A stretch of DNA of 64,000 nucleotides from Alligator mississippiensis (taxonomy: Eukaryota > Chordata > Crocodylia > Alligatoridae), in the NCBI RefSeq assembly GCF_030867095.1, contig NC_081825.1:45250501-45314500 (forward strand), in the 5' to 3' direction. Below, one piece after another: positions 57,243-64,000 of this stretch. Position 1 is the first letter of the stretch, and the number at the start of each line of letters is the position of its first letter. The notes under the pieces are model-generated. The model ran no database searches. It was not told where the DNA came from and worked only from the letters and a program-made list of their open reading frames with translations. Position numbers and translations under genes: made by a program.

Positions 57243-59228
57243 CTAATGAGGAAAGTCAAAAAGAGTACAGACTCTGGCAGAGCAAAAGTAAAACTAAAAC
57301 AAGATAAGCTCAGGAAGAATTTGAGGAGAAAGTTACTAGGGTCACACAAGGTAACAATAACAATTTATTTAAGTACATTAGCACCTGAAGTTGCTTCAAT
57401 GTATTTGAACATCAGTCAAGCCTTTGGATGATCAGATTATAAAGATGGCAGTAAAGGATGACAGGGCTGTTGCCAAGAAACTAAATGCATTCTTTGCATA
57501 TATCTTCACTGTGGAATATGTCAGGGAAATTCCCTCCCCAGACCTGCTCCCCTCTAGGAAAAGTCAGTGGAGCTGACCCAAATTGAGGTTTCAATGCATG
57601 AGGCAGTAGAGAAATTTAATAAACTAAGCTGTAGCAAATCACTAGGAACTGATGGCATTCACCCTACCTCATGGAGCTCAGATTGGAAATTACTGAACTC
57701 CTAACCTATCATTAAAAATAGCTTTGGTACTAGAGGAGTGAATGGATGGTTGCCAGTGTGACTTCCATATATAAAAAGGGCTCCAGAGGGGGATGCAGGG
57801 AACTGTAGGCTTGTGAGTCTAACTTGTGTTCCTGGAAAAGTGGTAGAAACAATAATTTTAAAATAGCATGACTTTCTGGGAAGGATGGCTTTATCAAAGG
57901 GAAATCATGCCTGACCAAACTATTAAAGTTATTTGAAAATGTCAATTAGCAGCCCGATCAAGGTGATTCAGCTAACACAGTATATTTGAACTTCCAAAAA
58001 CCTTTGACAATGTCCCCCATTAGGGGCTCTTAACTAACTTAGGCAATCATGGGATTACAGGGAACCTCCACAAGTGGATTTGAAATTGTCTCAAAAATAG
58101 AAAGCAAAGAGTGAGAATAAATGGTAAGTTTTCAGGATGGAAAGAAGTAAATAGCGGGGTTCCTCAGGGATCTATGCTGGGACCAGTGTTGTTCAAAATA
58201 TTCATAAATGATCTGGAAAAAAAGGGGGTGAGTAACAAGGTGGTCAAATTTGTGCAGGAAACAAAATTATTCAGTGTGGTCAAGAGCAAGCTGGACAGAG
58301 AGATACTACAGAAGGATCTGGCATGATTAAGCAAAAGAGCAACTAGATGGCAAATGAAATGCAGTGTTGATAAGTGTAAAGTGATTTACCTGGGAAAAAA
58401 TAACCCAAACTATACTTACATTATGATGGACTCACCATGAACTGCTACTACACAGAGGAGAGATCTGGTAGCCATTGTGGAGAGTTCACTAAAAACAGGA
58501 ACTCAGTCCTTAGACATCATCGAAAAGGGAAGCAAAATGTTAAGTGAGTCTATGGTGCATCCATCCACATCTAGAATATGATGCCCATTTCTGGTCTCCA
58601 CACCACAGAAAGGATATAGAAGAACTAGAAAAGGTACAGAGAAAGGCAACAAGGTTAATTAGTGATATGAAGGGGTTTCCACATTAGGAAGAATAAAGAG
58701 GCTAGGCCTATTCCATTTAGAAAAGGAAAGCTTGAGGGAGGACATGATAAGGGATTAAAAAATACCAAATGATAAATGGAAAGTAAATAGAGATCTTTCT
58801 ACTATCTTTCACAATACAAGAATACAAGAAATAGGGTTCATAGAAGGAGACTAGTATGTCATAAGTTTAAAACTAACAAAAGGAAGTTCTTTTTCACACA
58901 GTAAGTAAAGTGTAGAACTCATTGCCACCAAATGTTGTGGAAGCTTACAGCTTAAATACATTTAAAAAGGAATTGGACAAATTCTTGGAAGAAAGGTGCA
59001 TCAGCAGCTATTAAGCATGGGTATTAGTGCTACAGCCTCTGAATCAAAACGTCCTAGACCTCAAATGTTGGTGAGGCTGCAAGTGAGAGAGGAATAATGA
59101 GAAAAGAAAAAAAAAATCATACCTTGTCCACTCTCCTTTCAGCATATACTCTCTACCACTGTATGACACAGGATACTGAGCAAAGATCTGTGATCTGATG
59201 TAGTAAATGGCAGTTCTCATGTTCTTAG
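57243..59228 (+). mobile_element. L3-type (CR1 clade) LINE, degenerate
   Basis: A plus-strand LINE of about 2 kb. Traces include DGFIKGKSCLTKLLKLFENV, VYLNFQKP (motif A with Asp changed to Asn) and [20 protein letters not shown] (motif B, open frame 58111-58326). Motif C is altered to [10 protein letters not shown], without the two aspartates. Later come KVQRKATRLI-like and NSLPPNVVEAYSLNTFKK-like tails, and the L3 3' end 'gtaaatggcagttctcatg' to 59228. It is distinct from CR1 copies here in lacking the 'ctatgaa' tail. Old and dead. Confidence 0.8.
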
Positions 59229-59794
59229 CAACCTAGAGGACATAAATAGGAAACGTTAGGATAGTAATGATGATGATAATTCCATCAGTTGTTGCTATGG
59301 AGCCAACACTCAACCTCCATTTAATTTAAAACATGAAGGGTGGAAATATATGATTTTAAGGTTAACATTTCTCTAGTAATATAAGTAATGTTGGAATATG
59401 GACAAATGAAATAACAAGTAAGTGAATCAGAATACAGGGAAAATGCAAAACATGTTACACTTGAAGATATGTAAGAATAAAATAAGTATTTTTTCTAATG
59501 CATTTTTTTAAAACCTTTCATGATTTTATTGTTCTTTATTAAGATTGTGAAACAAAGTAAGAGGGACAACCAGTTCAAATCTATCAAAAATTAAACCCTT
59601 GACTATTTAAAATAAAATAAACTATCATTTTCATTGTTCCTTTTAGATACTTTGATTATCCACTACAATTGTTTCAAATACCCTTGACATGGAGTTTTGT
59701 AATGCCAGGGGGAAAGGTTTGACTGCCAAATTACTCAGTAGGCTTGTGAAATTAAAGAGAAATACATAAAAAGTCCTTTGTTTCAGTAGACAAG
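59229..59794. other. Anonymous AT-rich sequence
   Basis: No gene or repeat family recognised. Confidence 0.5.
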
Positions 59795-59955
59795 GTTTTT
59801 TTGGGTAAATCTGATATCTTTTATTAGACCAAATCAAATAATTGAAAACATTCTTCTTTGCAAGTTATTGGGTACATATACCCTTCATCAGGCTGAGAAA
59901 CCATCTGCAGTTGGTCTGTGCTCTTATTTCAGTACAGCAGTTATGAGATTCCAAC
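59795..59955 (-). mobile_element. Penelope-like 3' end remnant
   Basis: On the minus strand the order is 'ctgatgaagggtatatgtac', then an AT-rich stretch, then 'ggtctaataaaagatatcag'. This is the same 3' motif pair as at 2.9-3.3 kb (cgaagggact ... ggtctaataaaa) and 30.9 kb. Only about 160 bp remain. Confidence 0.5.
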
Positions 59956-60414
59956 AGACAACTTTTTTTCTCTCAGCTGCACAAATACTTCAGGATTCCT
60001 AAAGGGTTTTTTAAATTATCATTTGTTTGGGGAGGGGAGGGGTATATATTTTTTTCCAGCAGGACCAAATGTGCTTTGACAAAACTCAGATAAGGTGATA
60101 GAGGGAATGCTTATGAAAGAGAGACATAAAAAAAATAGATAATACCCCACTGGTTAGAATACTCATCTGGGCTGGGACAAAACAAGGATCTTAAATAGGA
60201 TCTCCTGTGTAACAGGTGAGTTCCTAGATCCTTTGACTATTGACTGTTTTATATTAATCACTATCCTCTTTTTCTTTTCATGGAAAACTCTGAACAGTCT
60301 TTGTTTCATCCCAGTATAAAATAAGAACATTTAGTTTTTATGTTTAAAAAAAGCTTTATGGAAGGAAATAATCATTTCCCACCCAGTTTGACTTACTAGA
60401 TGAAATATAGAAGG
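59956..60414. other. Anonymous AT-rich sequence
   Basis: No gene or repeat family recognised. Confidence 0.5.
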
Positions 60415-60960
60415 TAAAGAGAAGGAGAACAAGGATGATTAACAGTATGGAAGGGTTTCCACATGAGGAGAGACTAAAGAGGCTACTCAGTTTAGAAGAG
60501 AGATGTTTGAGGGGAGACATGATGAGTTCCCATGATAAACGGGAAAAACAATGTCAATAGGAATGTACCATTTATTATCTCTCACAACACAGGAACTAGG
60601 GGCTCACAAAATGACAATAGCAGGTAGCAAGTCTAAAATAAACAAAGGGAAGTGCTTTTTCATGCAGCATGTAATTAAAGCATGGAACTCATTGCTACCA
60701 GATGGTGTAGAAGTTGACCATTTAGCTCAATTCAAAAAGGGATTGGACAGATTTTTGGAGGAAAGGGACATTAGTAGTTATTGAATGTGGGAATTAGGGA
60801 TACAGACCGAATCTGAACTCCCTAGACCTTAAATCCTAGAGGCTGCAAGGGAAAGAGGTAGAGTGGAAAAACAAACAAACAAACCCTGGTTATACCCAGT
60901 TCACTCTCTTTTAGTATCTACTTTCTGCCATTGCATGACACAAGTCTATTTGATGTGCAA
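60415..60960 (+). mobile_element. L3-type LINE 3' end, second copy
   Basis: Plus-strand L3 C-terminal region. The frame 60551-60784 ends VIKAWNSLLPDGVEVDHL and FKKGLDRFLEERDISSY, parallel to the end of the copy at 57243-59228. The 3' UTR continues to about 60960 with a short (AAAC)n run at about 60869. 5'-truncated. Confidence 0.7.
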
Positions 60961-60984
60961 AAGAGAAGACCATGGGCTATTAAC

Positions 60985-62060
60985 CATCATGGAAACTATA
61001 AGCCTCCCTGAACAAGGGACACCACTGGGGACATATCTACTGATTGCTTGGGACAACAAAAAAGAAAACAGGAACAGGGATAGGTTCATAAGTAGGGCAT
61101 TGGAAGGGCACACCAAACAGAGCACAATGGCCAGTACCCACTGCTCCTTGAAGGAGTCAAAGGAGCCTGCGCATGCCAACCAGTGAAACTCTGTCCAGAT
61201 ACATTAGTGGAGAAGTGCCAGGAAAGTAGCCCCGCACTCGCCCAGTCTTCTCCCAGCCAGAGACTCCTTCCTAGTCTTATATATGGTCAGCTTGTCCAGA
61301 GCCAGGAGCAGGTTGACCAGGAGGTCCTGGGACTTGGTAGGGCTGTGGATGGGAAATCCATAAAAGAGAAGGTATAGGGAGAAGTGCAGCCAGAATCTCA
61401 GCAAGATGTTCTGAAGGAGGAAGAAGAGGGGATGCAACCTGGCGCACTTGCAGTAGGTGTGCCCCAGGGTCTCCCTCTATGGGCAGAAGGGGCAGGTGTT
61501 GGGGGTGTCCATAAAATGTGTCAGAAATATACCTATGGAGACAGCTTCATGAAGGAGATATCTGAGGTCCCCAGTGGCTAATGGGAACAAGGTGGAATAC
61601 AGGCTAATCCACCAGGGACTCTGACACTTGCCCTTGCCTAGGGTGTCCCATCACTGTTGTTGGTGCAGAATATGAGGATGGGATGATGGATGGTGCAAAG
61701 TACAACCATTTAGAGCTAGTGGCAGTAGGCTGTTCAGAATTGAACCTGCTTGTTGTCTCCCAGGCTGCAGAGATGGTGGGGTGGGGAGCACCATGGTGCC
61801 TGCTTAGACAGAGACCCCACAACATGCTCCAGAGGGCTAGGGGACACCGCGGGGGGGGGGGGGTGAGGGGGTGCGGCAAAGACTGCCTTGGCCCAGAAAC
61901 TGGTCAATATAGGTGCAGGTAGTGGGTGGCAGGGCAGCTTCTACCTCCTGGAGCATGCATCAGGGACAATGCAGCATGGGCAGCTCCATGTACTGGGCCA
62001 GCACAGAGACATCCACCCTTCTCTGCCTAGCACAGTCCAAGAAGACTCTGACATGAGTCA
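60985..62060 (-). mobile_element. Tx1-like LINE, C-terminal part (piece 1)
   Basis: Minus-strand reading gives MLQEVEAALPPTTCTYIDQF, then NTCPFC, RETLGHTYCKCARLHPLF, LLQNILLRFWLHFSLYLLF and SQDLLVNLLLALDKLTIYKT, and finally FDSFKEQWVL near 61150. This order matches the C-terminal, zinc-knuckle-bearing end of Tx1-clade (L1-group) ORF2 proteins as remembered from turtle copies. Stops and shifts abound. A second Tx1 piece in the same orientation lies at 63716-64000, so the two are probably one element split by later insertions, with about 100 codons lost between them. Confidence 0.7.
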
Positions 62061-62064
62061 TGTG

Positions 62065-62930
62065 ATTCATAGATTCATAGTCATTAGGGCAGGAAGGGAC
62101 CTTGTGAAATCATTGGGTCCAGCCCCGTGCCCAAAGGGAAGGAAGTCAGTGAGGGCCACAGGATCCCAGCAAGATAAGTGTCTAAATGTTAAAAGCATCT
62201 AGAATAGTTGCTTGCTCCATCTCTTGGGGGAATCTATGCCAGGCCTTGGGGACTCGGACAGTAAAGAAGTATTTCCTTATGTGCAGCCTAAAATCGTCTT
62301 TGTTTGGAGTTTGTGACCATTGGACCTTGCCATCCCTTAGAGTGTTCTGGTAAACAGGCATTCCCCCAGTTCCTGATGCACACCCCTTATGTACTTAGAG
62401 GCTGCCACCAAGTCATTCCCTGAGCTGGAACTTCTCCAGGCTGAAGTCCCATGGCTCTCAGCCTTTCTTCATTAGGCCTGTTTTCTTGCCGTATGATCAT
62501 GCATGTTGCTCTCCTCTGGACTCTTTCACACTTTTCCACATCCTTCCTGAATTGTGGAGCCCAGAACTGGATGCAGTACTCCAGCCACAGCTCACCAAGG
62601 CCAAGTAGAGTGAAAGGATGACATCCTGGGTCTGGCTTAAGATGCATCGGTATATGCAAGCCAGAGTTCTGTCTCTTTTGCTAGCTGCAGTATTGCATTG
62701 GTGGCTCATGTTCATCTTGTGGTCAATCCTGACCCTCGAGTCTCTTTTGGTCATGGTTCTAGTGAGTGTAGCACTGCTAAACCTGTAAGTGTGATGTTGG
62801 TTTGTTTCCCCCTCACCCCAAGGTACTCCACCTTGCATTTCTCCATATTGAATGCCATCAGGTTTTCATCTACCCACCTTGCAAGCCTATCAAGTTTGGC
62901 CTGGATCACCAGCCTATCCTCAAGTGTAGA
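62065..62930 (-). mobile_element. CR1 LINE copy A (piece 1), inside Tx1-like element
   Basis: Minus-strand CR1 with tail 'gattcatagattcatag' at 62068-62084 and ORF2 end traces ([45 protein letters not shown]). It follows the copy at 46729-48665 closely. At 62930 it stops at the word 'caagtgtagat', where the sister copy continues into the RT motif C region; that continuation appears at 63664. Confidence 0.85.
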
Positions 62931-63120
62931 TAGATTTATAGATGCTAGGGCCATAAGGGACCTTAACAGATCACCGAGTCCGACCCCCTGCCTAGGCAGG
63001 AAAGAGTGCTGGGGTCAGATGACCCCAGCCAGATGCCTATCCAGCCTTCTCTTAAAGAACCCCAAGTCAGGGGAGAGCACCACCTCCCTTAGACAACCTT
63101 ACCATGAAGAAGGAAAGGAA
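62931..63120 (-). mobile_element. CR1 LINE copy B, short 3' end
   Basis: A minus-strand CR1 3' end of a different subfamily ('gatcaccgagtccgaccccc' and 'gagagcaccacctccctt' on plus), the same subfamily as the copy at 3571. It is only about 170-190 bp, deleted internally near 63105. It lies within CR1 copy A and ends about 20 bp from the tRNA gene. Confidence 0.8.
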
Positions 63121-63133
63121 TCCCAGCAAACTT

Positions 63134-63137
63134 AAAA
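63134..63137 (-). terminator. Pol III terminator TTTT of tRNA-Ile
   Basis: On the minus strand a TTTT run begins four bases after the tRNA 3' end, the usual position for RNA polymerase III termination. Four Ts is the minimal vertebrate signal. Confidence 0.65.
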
Positions 63138-63141
63138 GCAG

Positions 63142-63234
63142 TGCTCTAGGTGAGGCTTGAACTCACAACCTTGGCATCACTTCACAAGTACTGCTGTATA
63201 AGTACCACATGCTAACCTATTGCACCACTGGAGC
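63142..63234 (-). tRNA. tRNA-Ile(UAU), intron-containing, possibly decaying
   Basis: Minus-strand 93-nt gene. Acceptor GCTCCAG pairs with CTAGAGC with one C-A mismatch. The D stem GTGC/GCAT closes with a G-U pair, and the anticodon stem TGGTA/TGCCA closes with one T-G pair. The loop CTTATA gives anticodon TAT at 63198-63200. A 19-nt intron (63178-63196, starting CAGCAG) sits after position 37, the canonical site. The T arm GTGAG-TTCAAGC-CTCAC is intact. The A box (TGGTGCAATAGG) and B box (GTTCAAGCC) fit Pol III consensus, with TTTT just downstream. Vertebrate tRNA-Ile(UAU) genes carry such introns. Compared with the remembered vertebrate sequence, most changes look like CpG decay, so it may be an inactive copy. 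It lies inside a sequence that interrupts a CR1. Confidence 0.85.
63178..63196 (-). other. tRNA-Ile(UAU) intron
   Basis: Nineteen bases between tRNA positions 37 and 38, removed by the tRNA splicing endonuclease in a working gene. It begins CAGCAGTAC, which resembles the intron of one vertebrate tRNA-Ile(UAU) isodecoder as remembered. Confidence 0.75.
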
Positions 63235-63663
63235 AAATGATTTTTACTTTTGAGGCAAAGAGACTAGGACAAATAAAGGAAATTAATGACTGATGGCTAG
63301 TGAGGGTGGAATCACATGAGGACACAGGAATTGCTCTTCACCATCAACACATGTTACAGCTGCCCCCAGCTTATCTTTTCTGTATATTGCTGAAAGTGGT
63401 GATGAGAGGTTATATTGTTACATACTCTGCTAATTTCACCCAGTTCTCTTACTGCTACAAACAATATTTTCTCTACATAGCTCACTCTTATTCTAGCCAA
63501 AACCTTTCAGTTTAATCAAATGAGATACTCTCCTACTCAAAGTTGTGTATGCAGCCCCTCTTCATATCAACCCTCTATTATCACAGTTATCTACACCATC
63601 TACTTACTCACCAAGATTGAGACACTCACTCTAGTTTTCATATCTGACCCCTTCATACTTTGG
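63235..63663. other. Anonymous AT-rich sequence 5' of the tRNA
   Basis: About 430 bp upstream of the tRNA on its strand. No repeat family recognised. It ends where CR1 copy A resumes. Confidence 0.5.
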
Positions 63664-63715
63664 GATACTCTCCCCTAAAGCTTGGTGTCATCAGTGAATG
63701 TAGCCAGTCCACTAC
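63664..63715 (-). mobile_element. CR1 copy A (piece 2, short)
   Basis: Plus-strand words 'actctcccctaaagcttgg' and 'tgtcatcagtgaatg' then 'agccagtccac' match the RT motif C region of minus CR1 copies (compare 47577-47632). They would directly continue 62930. About 50 bp are left before Tx1 sequence resumes. Confidence 0.65.
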
Positions 63716-64000
63716 CAATACCATAGAGGAGTCTCTGCAGGCCCTGAAGGTGGGAGGTATGGACCTGACTTTATATGTAAACCACCTTGCAAGGGGAAGC
63801 TCAGGACACTTGCAGAGACCCAGTGCTGTCCCAGCCAGAAGAACCCTAATGCCCATCTCTGGAGACTGGCCAGGAGCTCCAAGGCATGGCCATTGGCCAG
63901 GGTTTTGAAATAGTGCTAGATCATGGACAGGACCATCTGGTTGATGATCAGTGTCTTCCCAGAAAGGGAGAGACACTGTGGTAGTCCTACCTATGCCTGC
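63716..64000 (-). mobile_element. Tx1-like LINE (piece 2, runs off the window)
   Basis: Minus-strand reading gives GKTLIINQMVLSM, LQRWALGFFWLGQHWVSASV, LSFPLQGG and LQGLQRLLYG, separated by shifts. These are the segments immediately C-terminal to the RT core in Tx1-clade LINEs (from memory). The element continues beyond position 64000. Confidence 0.65.

Noticed and set aside
63300..63515. 71-codon frame next to the tRNA
   Set aside because: AT-rich, no homology and no promoter or splice context.

Overview
The window looks like non-genic DNA from a sauropsid nuclear genome, most likely a crocodilian, with turtle as the alternative. The reasons are CR1 LINE copies of several subfamilies whose 3' ends carry repeated tails of the type 'tctatgaaa' or 'attcatag', L3-like CR1 relatives, Tx1-like LINE and Penelope-like (PLE) debris, and many AT-rich and GC-rich non-autonomous foldback elements. 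This assignment rests on repeat style only. No host protein-coding exon could be supported. Every long open frame with recognisable homology belongs to a retrotransposon. The one host-type gene is an intron-containing tRNA-Ile(UAU) at 63142-63234 on the minus strand; it may be a decaying copy.

Layout. 0-5.5 kb: a CR1 tail, two PLE 3' ends placed head to head as a 238-bp-armed inverted repeat, and a nearly intact 3' two thirds of a CR1 ORF2 (minus, 3571-5480). 5.5-8.9 kb: AT-rich and anonymous. 8.9-10.6 kb: a CpG-rich LTR-like block with an in-frame 30-bp minisatellite, then a CR1 tail. 12.1-13.8 kb: a foldback with a conserved hairpin, then degraded non-CR1 LINE pieces. 17.9-18.6 kb: a second copy of the same foldback family. 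22.5-25.9 kb: GC-rich blocks including a long palindrome, an L3/CR1-like tail and a MITE-like element. 26.26-27.52 kb: a solo LTR with matching 5-bp target duplications. 29.0-30.2 kb: a foldback.

30.85-33.4 kb is a three-level nest: a PLE broken by a minus CR1, which is itself broken by a plus CR1. 35.2-36.4 kb: a CR1. 37.2-37.7 kb: a third foldback-family copy. 37.95-42.19 kb: a CR1 inserted in the reading frame of an older CR1; the inner copy holds the longest open frame in the window. 43.8-48.7 kb: L3/CR1 tails and a broken minus CR1. 48.9-52.8 kb: a MITE, a long palindrome and a second solo LTR with perfect 5-bp duplications. 54.5-57.24 kb: a long-TIR foldback split by a minus CR1. 57.24-60.96 kb: L3-type LINEs. 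61-64 kb: a Tx1-like LINE interrupted by a CR1, which in turn contains another CR1 tail and the tRNA-Ile(UAU).

The elements do not work together as a pathway; the window is a record of layered insertions. The points most worth following are the tRNA inside a nested insertion, the foldback family with the conserved 18-bp hairpin, the nested CR1/PLE/Tx1 layers that give relative ages, and the two solo LTRs with diagnostic ends. Boundaries marked approximate were placed by eye against other copies in this window.
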